Source of the DNA: Pseudoalteromonas luteoviolacea
Lineage (GTDB): Bacteria > Pseudomonadota > Gammaproteobacteria > Enterobacterales > Alteromonadaceae
Reading direction: 5' to 3'
Assembly (NCBI RefSeq): GCF_001750165.1
Contig: NZ_CP015411.1
Coordinates: 4,316,501 to 4,380,500 of the forward strand
Length of the DNA stretch: 64,000 bases
The notes under the pieces were generated by a model. That model saw only the letters and a program-made list of their open reading frames with translations. It did not search any database and was not told the DNA's origin. A program made the translations under genes and the position numbers. Shown piece by piece: positions 8,784 to 17,970 of the stretch. How positions within the stretch are numbered: position 1 is the first letter of the stretch; each line of letters starts with the position of its first letter.

Positions 8784-10202
8784 TTAGCTAGTCCCACCAA
8801 AAGCCTTTAAGAACGACTCGAGATAAAGTTCACTCACTTGAGGGCTATTAGATTCAACATAACACCTTAACTCAGGCGCATTCCCAGAAGGTCTTAAATG
8901 AATTATGTCTCCAGAATCCAGAGAAAGGCGCAGGCCATCAATTAAACACGTCTTATCAACGCGCATATTAGCCAAGTCCATTTTCTCCAGTAGCTTATTG
9001 GGATCCTCGCTAAACTCAGAGATCAACAGTTTGCTTTTTTCGGTGGCGAAGTTTTTTAACCTATCACTTGCAGTAAAACGTTGTGGCAGTGACTCTTGCA
9101 AGCGAGATATCGGTTTATCCTGTGAAATCAAAATCAAGGCAGGTAAAATAGCATCTCGAGTTGGCAACGCCGTTAGTAGCTTATTGTTCACTTCAATGCT
9201 CGTTGCTAACAAATAACCACCGTTAGCCTCAAAACCTGCAATACGCTTGTATTTAGATTCCAACTTTGAAAAAGCTTCTATCACATAAGGAGAACCAATT
9301 TTGGTCCTCGTGACTTCTTCAAAAGAACCCGCTAATTCTATCGCTGTATTGCAACTCACCGGTGTTGCTAACGCTTCAATATTGAGGGCATGACTGCATA
9401 AGAGTCCGAGAATATCGCCTTTTAGCCATATACCGTCTTCACCTGCAACAAGTGGCCTATCACCATCCCCATCTGTTGAAAACAGCATATCTAAATTATG
9501 CTGACTAACCCATGATTTAGCTCTCTCTTTATCTTCATCAGACACCGCTTCCGTATCAATTGGTATAAATTGATCACTTCGACCTAAGCTAATTACTTCA
9601 CCACCAAGCTGCTCAAAGAGCGCTTTGTAAATGTCTCTACCGGCGCTTGAGTGTTCATAAATGCCTATTTTTTTACCCGATAAAGTCGTTGAGTTAAACA
9701 TCGAAGTATAACGTGATACGTATAAGTCCTTCGCTCGTGAGCTAGTCTCTAACGCCATATTCGCAGTGTTTATAGCTGAAAACTCAACATCAGACGATAT
9801 GATAGACAACTCATCTTGTTTCGTTATTTCTCCATCCGGTCGATAAAACTTTAAACCATTTCGATCAAATGGAATATGGCTACCAGTTACCATGATAGAA
9901 GGCATACCATCTTTCATTGCTGTGTATGCCAGTGCTGGTGTCGGCAGCACACCATAAAAAACAACGTTTACATTTAACTGCTTTAGTCCAGCAGCACAAG
10001 CTTTCGCAATCTCTAAACTGCTTGGGCGATTATCAATGGCTATTGCAACCGTATCAACGCTGAATTGCTCACTTATACTATCAATGAAAGCGATTGAAAA
10101 CGCAGCGCAAACTTCTGGCGAAAAGTCTGTCACTAGCCCCCTCGCCCCACTTGTGCCAAACGAAATCCCACTGTCTTTTATAATTGTTCGAGTATTCATC
10201 AT
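8784..10202 (-). CDS. manB: Phosphomannomutase (alpha-D-phosphohexomutase family)
   Basis: This 472-residue phosphohexomutase converts mannose-6-phosphate to mannose-1-phosphate. It carries the phosphoserine loop VTGSHIPFDRNG near residue 105, the metal-binding loop STDGDGDRPL near residue 248, the sugar-specificity segment GFEANGGYLL near residue 330, and the phosphate-binding RPSGNAPELR near the C-terminus. Its start overlaps the manC stop (ATG at 10202 or 10199), so manC-manB are translationally coupled. With ManC downstream in the pathway the expected product is GDP-mannose. Phosphoglucomutase activity is possible in this family, but the manC linkage favours mannose. No gmd or fcl is present in the window, so the fate of GDP-mannose beyond mannose itself cannot be read here. 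Confidence 0.88.
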   Translation of the reverse strand: MMNTRTIIKDSGISFGTSGARGLVTDFSPEVCAAFSIAFIDSISEQFSVDTVAIAIDNRPSSLEIAKACAAGLKQLNVNVVFYGVLPTPALAYTAMKDGMPSIMVTGSHIPFDRNGLKFYRPDGEITKQDELSIISSDVEFSAINTANMALETSSRAKDLYVSRYTSMFNSTTLSGKKIGIYEHSSAGRDIYKALFEQLGGEVISLGRSDQFIPIDTEAVSDEDKERAKSWVSQHNLDMLFSTDGDGDRPLVAGEDGIWLKGDILGLLCSHALNIEALATPVSCNTAIELAGSFEEVTRTKIGSPYVIEAFSKLESKYKRIAGFEANGGYLLATSIEVNNKLLTALPTRDAILPALILISQDKPISRLQESLPQRFTASDRLKNFATEKSKLLISEFSEDPNKLLEKMDLANMRVDKTCLIDGLRLSLDSGDIIHLRPSGNAPELRCYVESNSPQVSELYLESFLKAFGGTS

Positions 10203-11611
10203 TTGCCTGTCACTCTACCATAACGGTCCTGAAAACGAACAATATCATCTTCTCCCAGATACGAACCAGATTGCACTTCTATGAGTTCCAAATCAACTTT
10301 ACCTGGATTTTCCAGTGCGTGAACTGCAGTAATTGGAATATAAACTGACTCATTTTCTGTGACAAACTGCTCAGTGTCATCGATTTGCACTTTCGCCGTT
10401 CCAGACACTACAATCCAATGCTCAGCGCGATGATGGTGCATTTGCACAGATAGTTTCGCCCCTGGTTTCACGGTGATCCGTTTAACTTGGAAACGATCTC
10501 CACTATCAACCGAGTCATATTTACCCCATGGACGATAAACCTCACGATGAAAAGTCACTTCAGAGCGTTCATCAGCCTTTAGCTGCTGTACTATTTGTTT
10601 TACTTTTTGGCACTCGTCTTTGTGTGCTACTAAAACGGCATCTTTAGTATCAATCACAACTAAGTCTTCAACACCTACTGTTGTAACTAACTTATCGCCA
10701 CCAAAAACCAAAGTATTTTTAGTATCAACAGATTTCACGTCACCAATAAATGCATTACCTTGGCTATCTTGCTCAGACACTTCCCAAAGGGCAGCAAACC
10801 CACCAACATCGTTCCAACCAGCATCCATAGGAACAACTACTGCATCTTGAGTATGCTCCATAACCGCATAATCGACGGATTCATCAGGACAAGCTTCAAA
10901 TGCAGCTCTGTCTATTCTCACAAAATCCATATCACTGCTTTGAACCTTTACGGCATTTTGGCAGGCATCGTAAATATCTGGCCTAAATAATTTTAGTTCT
11001 TCTAAATAGCGACTAGCCTTAAATAAAAACATGCCGCTATTCCAGTAATAATCTCCACTTGCTATATAGCCCTGTGCAGTCTTTAAATCTGGCTTCTCAA
11101 CAAAACGGTCCACAATGTATCCACTATCAATGGCTTCACCGCGTTTAATGTAACCGTATCCAGTTTCAGGTGTATGGCCAACAATACCAAAAGTCACCAA
11201 TTTGCCTTGCTCAGCAAGTGCCTCAGCACTTTTAATACTGCTCTGAAATGCTTCTTTATCTGCGATAACATGATCAGCGGCTAGAACCAATAGCATTGCA
11301 TTACTATTCTCTTCTAGGGCTTTAAAAGCGGCTAATGCAATTGCTGGTGCCGTATTACGACCAACAGGCTCTAGAAATATGCCATTGTGGACCGTATTTA
11401 ATTGACGCATTTGCTCAGCGGCAATGAATCTATGCTCTTCATTGCAGATTAGCATAACTGGTGCCGCCTCTAACCCTTCTAGACGAGCAATCGTTTCTTG
11501 TAGCATGGTCTGTTCACCATGCAACTTTAAAAATTGTTTTGGGTAGTTACCTCGTGATAAAGGCCAGAGACGAGTCCCTGAGCCACCTGCCATAATAATG
11601 GGAAGTATCAT
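10199..11611 (-). CDS. manC: Mannose-1-phosphate guanylyltransferase / mannose-6-phosphate isomerase
   Basis: This 470-residue bifunctional ManC/CpsB-type enzyme makes GDP-mannose. The nucleotidyltransferase domain opens with IIMAGGSGTRLWPLSR (residues 5-20) and contains the FVEKPD motif near residue 170. The C-terminal cupin isomerase part has RPWGKYDSVD near residue 362 and the metal ligands in QMHHHRAEHW near residue 390. AAGG lies about eight bases before ATG 11611. The gene is preceded by a 279-base gap with a large stem-loop (11643-11677), so it may be regulated separately from the glycosyltransferase block. Identity is firm from both catalytic modules. Confidence 0.94.
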   Translation of the reverse strand: MILPIIMAGGSGTRLWPLSRGNYPKQFLKLHGEQTMLQETIARLEGLEAAPVMLICNEEHRFIAAEQMRQLNTVHNGIFLEPVGRNTAPAIALAAFKALEENSNAMLLVLAADHVIADKEAFQSSIKSAEALAEQGKLVTFGIVGHTPETGYGYIKRGEAIDSGYIVDRFVEKPDLKTAQGYIASGDYYWNSGMFLFKASRYLEELKLFRPDIYDACQNAVKVQSSDMDFVRIDRAAFEACPDESVDYAVMEHTQDAVVVPMDAGWNDVGGFAALWEVSEQDSQGNAFIGDVKSVDTKNTLVFGGDKLVTTVGVEDLVVIDTKDAVLVAHKDECQKVKQIVQQLKADERSEVTFHREVYRPWGKYDSVDSGDRFQVKRITVKPGAKLSVQMHHHRAEHWIVVSGTAKVQIDDTEQFVTENESVYIPITAVHALENPGKVDLELIEVQSGSYLGEDDIVRFQDRYGRVTGK

Positions 11612-11642
11612 GATATAAGCCTTGTGTTCTTAAACGTGTAGC

Positions 11643-11677
11643 AATGCCCAGTTGCATGATTAAAACAACAGGGCATT
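11643..11677. repeat. 35-base stem-loop in the manC leader
   Basis: The arms AATGCCCAGTTG (11643-11654) and CAACAGGGCATT (11666-11677) are complementary over 12 bases with a single A/A mismatch, around an 11-base loop. It lies 32-66 bases upstream of the manC ATG. In the manC direction no U-tract follows, so an attenuator or operator is as likely as a terminator. The rest of the 11612-11890 gap is AT-rich with nothing recognisable. Confidence 0.65.
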
Positions 11678-11890
11678 TTCAAAATAGAATATAGTATGCT
11701 AACCAGTAAAAATAATAAAAATTAACAAGAATAATGTGAAACTCGACTTTATGACATTACTATCAATTTTAATCACACCAGTAAACAACTCTATATAAGT
11801 AGATTACCTTTTTTAAAAGATAAAACCTCTAAGTCCTAGTCGCATGAGCTCATTTTTCAATAAGGGCGTACCTATAGACAGTTCTTGCGC

Positions 11891-12643
11891 TCACTTCCTA
11901 TACTTTGTAAACCCGTGATATGCATAGGATATTAAATTTAATGCTAGCTTTATCCCACCAATGTTTCCGTAGTGTTTAAGTACATAAGCTTGTCTAGAAA
12001 ACTCTTGTATTTTATTTGAAGACAGAGAGCCTGGGGTTTGTCGATAAAACGCATCAACATGGCCAGTATTTGAAGCAACCGTGCATTTTTTCAATAAACA
12101 TAGCCATAAAGCATAATCTTCCTTTGGCGAATTAGGAAAGAGTACTTTTCCAAAATATTCTGCATCATACGCAGCTGTAAGACAACCTATTGAACAAGTT
12201 CTCAATAAATCTTCAAACGATAACTGATCGGGAGCATGAAAAGTATTTTTAATCATAAAATTGTCTAGGGAAGCGCCTTCGGACACAACATGATAATTAG
12301 AATACAATAGTTTGTGTCCACTTTGATCAAAAGCCGCGAGCTGATTTTCAAGTTTCCCTTCTTTCCAAAAATCATCACTATCTAGAAAAGTAATATATTT
12401 ATACTTTGCGTGAGTGATCCCAGTGTTCCTAGCACCAGCAGCACCTTTTTTAAACTCATTATTTAAAAGCTTTATACGAGAGTCTTGTTTAGCGTACTGC
12501 TCTACTAGTTCTTTTGTTTTATCACTCGAACCATCATCAACGACTAGCAATTCCCAATGAGAGTATGATTGGGCAATTACCGAAAGAATCGCCGTTTCAA
12601 GAAAGCGTTCTGCATTATATGCAGGCATGATGACTGAAAACAT
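11891..12643 (-). CDS. GT2-family glycosyltransferase
   Basis: This 250-residue GT-A fold glycosyltransferase has the N-terminal nucleotide-binding signature FSVIMPAYNAERFLE, the DDGSSD motif near residue 37, the metal-binding DXD equivalent FLDSDDFW near residue 90, and the catalytic-base segment KEDYALWLCL near residue 170. It should act at the cytoplasmic face of the inner membrane, adding one sugar to the lipid-linked repeat unit. It is the last gene of the low-GC glycosyltransferase block, and its ATG sits at the end of the preceding glycosyltransferase gene (one-base contact). Donor and linkage cannot be read from sequence. Confidence 0.86.
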   Translation of the reverse strand: MFSVIMPAYNAERFLETAILSVIAQSYSHWELLVVDDGSSDKTKELVEQYAKQDSRIKLLNNEFKKGAAGARNTGITHAKYKYITFLDSDDFWKEGKLENQLAAFDQSGHKLLYSNYHVVSEGASLDNFMIKNTFHAPDQLSFEDLLRTCSIGCLTAAYDAEYFGKVLFPNSPKEDYALWLCLLKKCTVASNTGHVDAFYRQTPGSLSSNKIQEFSRQAYVLKHYGNIGGIKLALNLISYAYHGFTKYRK

Positions 12644-13623
12644 CAGGACACTTCCTTAATGATCTTTTGCCAAGTTAGATTAAACCTTTCGATAGAAAAA
12701 CTTTCGACATAACTTTGATCAATTGCTTTCATAGAGGATCTATCTTTGATGAATTGTTGGGTAACTTTCCTAAGCTCTGAATCCGAAGCACATATATCTT
12801 GCCCGCTGAACTCCAATAGCTCGCCCATACCACCAAAGCCAGAACCAACAACTGGAGTACCAAGGAGAAGGGCCTCGTGTGCAGTTCTGCACCATCCCTC
12901 TTTGAATTGGGAGTAAGTGATAACTAAATCAACACTCTTTAGCATCTCTAAGTAGCTATCATAATTCAATGTATAATTAGTCACCCTATCAGTATCAGGT
13001 GCACTATTCTGATAACCCGATGAAATCAAGTTCACCGATAAGTCACCAATTGCATCAACTACTTTAAAATAGCCTTTTTTAGGATGTGCATTCCCGATAT
13101 AAATGTTTAATTTTCCATTATTTTTCAACTCATCAAATATAGAGTCTGAAAGCTTTTTCTCTTTAAACTTGTCTATTTCGAATGCATTATATGCAATTGT
13201 AACATCTTTAAAACCAACCTTTTCCATTTCACGCTTCCAGTAGTTACTAACCACCACAAGCTTATCGACTTTGTTCATATTTATCTTTAAAAGCCAAAAG
13301 GTGAATGCCTGATTTAATCTAGAAAGAGAGTTACTATAGCTAGGATCAAAATGGTGTAACAGTACAATATTTTTCTTGCGTTTATTCAACCAAAACACTG
13401 ACTCCAAAGGTTGAATAACAATATCTGCTCTATTAAACAGAGATTTAAAAAAGACGCGAAGATAAAATATAGGAACCATTAAATACTTAAGGTAACCGCT
13501 GACATCTGGCATGCAATGAAAAGTCTCTACACTATTTTCTCCGCTCAAAGCAGAGTCGATCATTTTTTCGTAGACATTTCCACCATACTTTGCATTAGAT
13601 GCAGAGATTCTTATTACTTTCAT
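12643..13623 (-). CDS. GT4-like (GT-B fold) glycosyltransferase
   Basis: This 326-residue protein has the C-terminal hallmarks of GT-B retaining glycosyltransferases: IYIGNAHPKKGYFKVVDAI near residue 175 and the E-x7-E type segment KEGWCRTAHEALLLGTPVVG near residue 242. The N-terminal acceptor domain is divergent and lacks the usual glycine-rich opening. It lies between a Wzy-like polymerase and a GT2 gene, touching both. It probably transfers a sugar onto the undecaprenyl-linked oligosaccharide. It is somewhat short for the family (usually 350-380). Confidence 0.8.
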   Translation of the reverse strand: MKVIRISASNAKYGGNVYEKMIDSALSGENSVETFHCMPDVSGYLKYLMVPIFYLRVFFKSLFNRADIVIQPLESVFWLNKRKKNIVLLHHFDPSYSNSLSRLNQAFTFWLLKINMNKVDKLVVVSNYWKREMEKVGFKDVTIAYNAFEIDKFKEKKLSDSIFDELKNNGKLNIYIGNAHPKKGYFKVVDAIGDLSVNLISSGYQNSAPDTDRVTNYTLNYDSYLEMLKSVDLVITYSQFKEGWCRTAHEALLLGTPVVGSGFGGMGELLEFSGQDICASDSELRKVTQQFIKDRSSMKAIDQSYVESFSIERFNLTWQKIIKEVS

Positions 13624-14832
13624 TTACTTACCATTATAAAAAACAATTGCTAGAGAAAGGATCACAAAAGATGTTGAAGTTAATGGATTAACGTTTACTG
13701 TTAATAGCAGGAATAAACACCATTTAAACGCATCAACCTTGGCAATCCTCATAAAAAATAAAAATGGGAGAACAGATAAAAAACCAAACTCAATTATAAG
13801 TTGAGCTAACCCCGAGTTATCAAATATGAGCCTATCATGACCCCACCATTCACTATTTTTGATGTATGGTAGATATTCAGCTAAGCTGGCAATGTCTCCT
13901 CTAACACCTAAAAACAGGTCAAATACATTCATATCATACAGAACATAGTAGCCTATTGTTCGGTGATATACAGAAAGCCCGTGATAAACAGACGTCGGGA
14001 AGTTATGGATATTAGTAAACTCATAAAATATGACTACAACCGTAGAAACTGACAATAAGAATAAAATTGTAACTACGTCTGGACCAAGTGACTTAATTAA
14101 TTTACGTAATGCGTAAGCGAGAGGTAACAGCATTGCAAGAAAAAAAGTTACTTTGGAGAATGTTAAGCACAACCCCAGCAAGTAGAACATAATTAGAACT
14201 TTACTGCCAGATGACAACCCTCGTTTTACCTTTCCAGAATATTTAGATTGATATAATACAAGCAGTAAGCCACTCAATAGTAGAGAAGATAAAAATGCCG
14301 GCTCCCGATTCAGACCTGAGACTCGATACTCTAATAAAAAGCCCTCAGCAAATGTATCTCCGGTAGTAAGACCAAAATCACCATAAAGCGAGGCAATAAA
14401 AGTCGGGTCTAAAAGCTTAACGCCTAAAAACTTATAACCAAAAAACTGTACAACACATATGCAAACATTCGTGACAAGGAAGAAGTGGAACCACTTAAAT
14501 TCTCGATGTTTTAATAAAAACATGACGTAAGTTACACATATATATGCGAATACGACTTTAAGCGCCGTTACTATTTGCAATGAAAATATTGCTATGGAAA
14601 TACCGAGAAAGATAATAATAAATATATTTCTTCGTACATATGCTGCAGAACGGATAAATGCGGGACTCAAAAACGGCATAAAAACAAACAGCCAAAGAGC
14701 AAAGCCGCTAATGTAAAGTGAAAAGATTGTATTGACAAAGAAAAAGCAAAAAAAGAATGCTGCTAACTGATCTAAATCTCTCAATTTTGTTACCGCATTA
14801 ACCATAGATTTAGCCCAGTATTTCCTGAACAA
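13624..14832 (-). CDS. wzy: Wzy-like O-antigen/capsule polymerase
   Basis: This 402-residue, strongly hydrophobic protein has about ten or more predicted membrane spans, for example LAAFFFCFFFVNTIFSLYI and VVTILFLLSVSTVVVIFYEF, and a larger polar loop in the C-terminal half between residues about 280 and 345. This is the layout of Wzy polymerases, which join lipid-linked repeat units on the periplasmic side of the inner membrane. LNREPAFLSSLLLSGLL near residue 175 resembles the conserved O-antigen ligase/polymerase segment. It is flanked by glycosyltransferases and shares a locus with wzx, so polymerase is more likely than ligase, although WaaL-type ligases share the fold. AT content is extreme. 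Sequence conservation in this family is too low for a stronger claim. Confidence 0.75.
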   Translation of the reverse strand: MFRKYWAKSMVNAVTKLRDLDQLAAFFFCFFFVNTIFSLYISGFALWLFVFMPFLSPAFIRSAAYVRRNIFIIIFLGISIAIFSLQIVTALKVVFAYICVTYVMFLLKHREFKWFHFFLVTNVCICVVQFFGYKFLGVKLLDPTFIASLYGDFGLTTGDTFAEGFLLEYRVSGLNREPAFLSSLLLSGLLLVLYQSKYSGKVKRGLSSGSKVLIMFYLLGLCLTFSKVTFFLAMLLPLAYALRKLIKSLGPDVVTILFLLSVSTVVVIFYEFTNIHNFPTSVYHGLSVYHRTIGYYVLYDMNVFDLFLGVRGDIASLAEYLPYIKNSEWWGHDRLIFDNSGLAQLIIEFGFLSVLPFLFFMRIAKVDAFKWCLFLLLTVNVNPLTSTSFVILSLAIVFYNGK

Positions 14833-15904
14833 ACTTTAAAGAATTTGACTTTAAGCTAAAATCATCAATTATTCTTTGTTTTAACAGAGGGGATTTACGC
14901 TTACCATGAGACGCCAAATGCTGCAAAGCGTCTTCAAGCATATTTTCTCTACTTACAATATGGAACTCTTCTAGATCCTGAAACATTGTACAATAAGGCA
15001 AATCAGTACTTATTACAGGTACACCTTTAGACATTGCTTCCAATGCGACTAAGGGAACACCTTCAAATGCTGAATTAATGACTAAAGCATCGAAATTATC
15101 AATTAAACTCAATGAATCTTCTACCCATGGACTAATAAATACATTGTCAGCTTCTGCTGCAAGGCTTTTAAGTAGCTCTGTGCTCTGTTCATCGCCGGTG
15201 CCAACAATATGTAGCTCAGTGTTGGAACAGCCTTTGAATCTAGAAATAAACGTAGTTATAAGCAAATCTTGCCTTTTACAGTGCAAGTCAAAACGACCCA
15301 GGCATAGAAACCTAAACTTTGAATGCTCTTCATGCTTTACTGTTTGATGCTCGACATCAATCCCGTTATTAACAATCGCTAACTTATCATCAGCAACCCC
15401 CCACCGTTCACGGCAAACGCTTGCGTTATCTGGTGAAATCGTGATCACCTTATCCAATGAAGAGTAATAATATTTATTAAGGAAATCTCTAAGGGCACCT
15501 AATTTAGCACCCGTTTGACTCAGTGGTAATACTTGAGGTATGTAGCTGACAACTTTACAACCTCTATTGAGTATAACTGGCAATGAGCTTAACTCAATCA
15601 TACCCTGTATCAACACAATCACATCAGGCTTTGTTTCCTCTATGACTTCGACAATCTCTTGCTTTGCTTTAAAGCTAAAAAAATTACGTATTCCATTGAA
15701 GGACTTTGACATATGCCTAAAGGTAAAGACCTTTTTAAACGAGCGGCTATGTACTGCCACTTTTTCCGATAGCTTATGGTTGTGCATCGAGTGCAATAAG
15801 AAAAACTCGCAGTCATTGAAATCTTGTGAGGTAATGAAGTTTAAAAACATCTGCTCGTGACCACCATAAGTAGGCGTATCACTATAAAAAAGAACTTTCT
15901 TCAT
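14810..15904 (-). CDS. GT4-family glycosyltransferase
   Basis: This 364-residue GT-B glycosyltransferase has an N-terminal KKVLFYSDTPTYGGHEQMFL opening with the acceptor-domain GGHE motif. The donor-domain segment FRFLCLGRFDLHCKRQDLLI is near residue 200, and SAFEGVPLVALEAMSKGVPV near residue 280 contains the E-x7-E motif of GT4 enzymes. The coding region overlaps the start of the Wzy-like gene by 23 bases. It should use a nucleotide sugar in the cytoplasm to extend the lipid-linked repeat. The acceptor and sugar are unknown. Confidence 0.86.
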   Translation of the reverse strand: MKKVLFYSDTPTYGGHEQMFLNFITSQDFNDCEFFLLHSMHNHKLSEKVAVHSRSFKKVFTFRHMSKSFNGIRNFFSFKAKQEIVEVIEETKPDVIVLIQGMIELSSLPVILNRGCKVVSYIPQVLPLSQTGAKLGALRDFLNKYYYSSLDKVITISPDNASVCRERWGVADDKLAIVNNGIDVEHQTVKHEEHSKFRFLCLGRFDLHCKRQDLLITTFISRFKGCSNTELHIVGTGDEQSTELLKSLAAEADNVFISPWVEDSLSLIDNFDALVINSAFEGVPLVALEAMSKGVPVISTDLPYCTMFQDLEEFHIVSRENMLEDALQHLASHGKRKSPLLKQRIIDDFSLKSNSLKFVQEILG

Positions 15905-15910
15905 ACATCC

Positions 15911-17137
15911 TCAAGAATAACTTTTATCATTTTGCGTAGGCAATATTTTGTAAATAAGTACAGCGCTATTTATTAACGCAAGACATGCAAAGCTTGCAGT
16001 ATATGAAATTGCAATATTAACCGCACTCGTTTCCATTGAAACTATCATCACTATATAAGCAAAAACAGAAATCATTGACGAAAAAGAGAGATAGTGAGGC
16101 AGTTTGAAATAATTAAGAGCGTGGGCAACCATTACAGATACACCGTTAAAGAAGAACCCTAGACATAGGATAGAAACAACTGGAATATAAGTATCAAAGT
16201 GAAACTGCTCACCAATGAATATGTTGTAGCTATATATCAAAAATACAGCTGAACACGATATCAGCATAACAAAAAATACAACACCCACAAACATCAACTT
16301 AACAAAGCCTTTTAAGTCTTGATTAGATAGCGACTTTATTAATCTTGGAGCCAGCGCTAAATTTACAGCATTTACAATTACATTCGTCACAAAAGCATAA
16401 TTAAAAACCACAGCCCAAGTGCCAAGTAATAAAGTTTGGCTGGAATATAGCAAATACAACCTTGCGACATTATCTCGCAGCCATCCATTCAACAAATTGT
16501 AAGGTAACAGCTTTGCACCAAACAAATATATATCTTTTACAACTTGAAGCTCTATTTTTTTAGGTCTTGTTCTATAGAAGTTGAGTACTTTAGTTGGCAT
16601 AAAGAAACAAAAAATAGCAATCGGAGCTAAAAGGACCGCCCATATTCTCCCCTCACCACCAGACTCAAATTGCAAAATCAAGACAAGACTAACCACCATA
16701 TTGATCACAGTCATTGATATTTGAACTGTAAAGTAAGAAATCTTTTCCTCTCTCATTTGCCAATCGATCAACTGGATAGATAAATAAAAGAAAAACAGAG
16801 CATATATAGGGATAAAATAAATATAGGATGCACTTTCAGGTACGAAAAAATAAAAAGGCAAACTTAGAGCTAATATATTAATCAAAACAACTAATACAGG
16901 GTATAAAACTAAAGACGCCTGCTTTTTGAAGAAGTCATAGTATCTAGTTTGGAAGAATGTATTTGAATTAAAAAAAACAAGAAGAGTAAATGCACTTAAA
17001 TATAAGTTAAAAACTTCAATTAGCGCGTAATCTTCCTTGCTCAGAACTCGTGTATAGACAGGGATGAGCAAAAAGGGGATAGCTTTATTTATCCCCTCTA
17101 AAAATGTATAAAATAAAACGTTACTTAAACTCTTCAT
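15911..17137 (-). CDS. wzx: Wzx-like polysaccharide repeat-unit flippase
   Basis: This 408-residue polytopic protein has roughly twelve membrane spans. It begins with a typical MOP/PST-family N-terminus (SLSNVLFYTFLEGINKAIPF, then LLIPVYTRVLSKEDYALIE), in which the VYTRVLSKEDYAL motif is characteristic of Wzx and related flippases. It should move undecaprenyl-diphosphate-linked repeat units across the inner membrane for Wzy. It lies between two glycosyltransferase genes, overlapping the upstream GT2 stop by four bases and starting the next gene after six. It is among the lowest-GC genes of the window. Confidence 0.86.
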   Translation of the reverse strand: MKSLSNVLFYTFLEGINKAIPFLLIPVYTRVLSKEDYALIEVFNLYLSAFTLLVFFNSNTFFQTRYYDFFKKQASLVLYPVLVVLINILALSLPFYFFVPESASYIYFIPIYALFFFYLSIQLIDWQMREEKISYFTVQISMTVINMVVSLVLILQFESGGEGRIWAVLLAPIAIFCFFMPTKVLNFYRTRPKKIELQVVKDIYLFGAKLLPYNLLNGWLRDNVARLYLLYSSQTLLLGTWAVVFNYAFVTNVIVNAVNLALAPRLIKSLSNQDLKGFVKLMFVGVVFFVMLISCSAVFLIYSYNIFIGEQFHFDTYIPVVSILCLGFFFNGVSVMVAHALNYFKLPHYLSFSSMISVFAYIVMIVSMETSAVNIAISYTASFACLALINSAVLIYKILPTQNDKSYS

Positions 17138-17970
17138 TTGAAGACTTTTGTAATCAACCTAGTGAGCACTTGTTTAGGACTTTGACAAATAGCCTTACAA
17201 ACATTTTTTATAAATCCTGGAAAACTTTTAACCAGTAAACATCGAATAGCCATAGCCATATATGCGTCACTTTTAACTGCATTTGACAACATTTCGGTTT
17301 TCAAGTAATTATTTATCATTAAGTTAGTTGCTTTGAGAATTTGGGTTCTTCTTTGTGAAGTTAGGGAACCTTCGTGAAACCTGTATTCATAAAGTAACTC
17401 TTGCAAATGTAGAACGGGATAATTTACAGAAATTCTTAGCCAATACTCGTAATCTTCAACCAAAAATAAATCTGTGTTGTAGCCTCCAAGTTTTTCAAGC
17501 GCTTCCTTTTTATACATAAAGCAAGCCCCAACAGGGTTTTTATTAAAAATATCTTCAACAGCAGGACGTCTATTTTCTTCAATGACATTGCCCGCTGCAT
17601 CTATGGCATACTGATCAGCGTAAACAAGGCCGACTTGCTCGTTTTGCTGCAATTGGGCGCTGAGTTTTGAAAATGCATTCTTTAAGAACCGATTGTCATC
17701 AGAAGTCCAAGTGAGATACCGTCCTTTTGCTAATTCAAACCCTTTGTTCAAAGAAGCTGGTAGCCTCAGATTTTTTTCATTTTTGACGTACTTTACACGT
17801 TCATCAAACTGGTATTCCATACAAATTTCTTCAGTAGAATCTGTAGAGCAGTCGTTAATGATAATTAATTCAAAGTCATTACAAGATTGAGATAAAATAC
17901 TCTCTATTGACTCTTTTAAATACTTTTCACCATTATAAACAGGGAGAATACAGCTAATTAATGGATTCAT
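17134..17970 (-). CDS. GT2-family glycosyltransferase
   Basis: This 278-residue GT-A glycosyltransferase has the N-terminal LISCILPVYNGEKYLKESI, the NDCSTD loop near residue 39 (in place of DDGS), a TSDDN motif near residue 90 as the DXD equivalent, and LVEDYEYWLRIS near residue 170 with the ED catalytic-base pair. The C-terminal 60 residues are basic and may lie along the membrane. It overlaps the upstream GT4 gene by four bases and wzx downstream by four, so translation is coupled. It is predicted to add one residue of the repeat unit; donor unknown. Confidence 0.86.
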   Translation of the reverse strand: MNPLISCILPVYNGEKYLKESIESILSQSCNDFELIIINDCSTDSTEEICMEYQFDERVKYVKNEKNLRLPASLNKGFELAKGRYLTWTSDDNRFLKNAFSKLSAQLQQNEQVGLVYADQYAIDAAGNVIEENRRPAVEDIFNKNPVGACFMYKKEALEKLGGYNTDLFLVEDYEYWLRISVNYPVLHLQELLYEYRFHEGSLTSQRRTQILKATNLMINNYLKTEMLSNAVKSDAYMAMAIRCLLVKSFPGFIKNVCKAICQSPKQVLTRLITKVFK

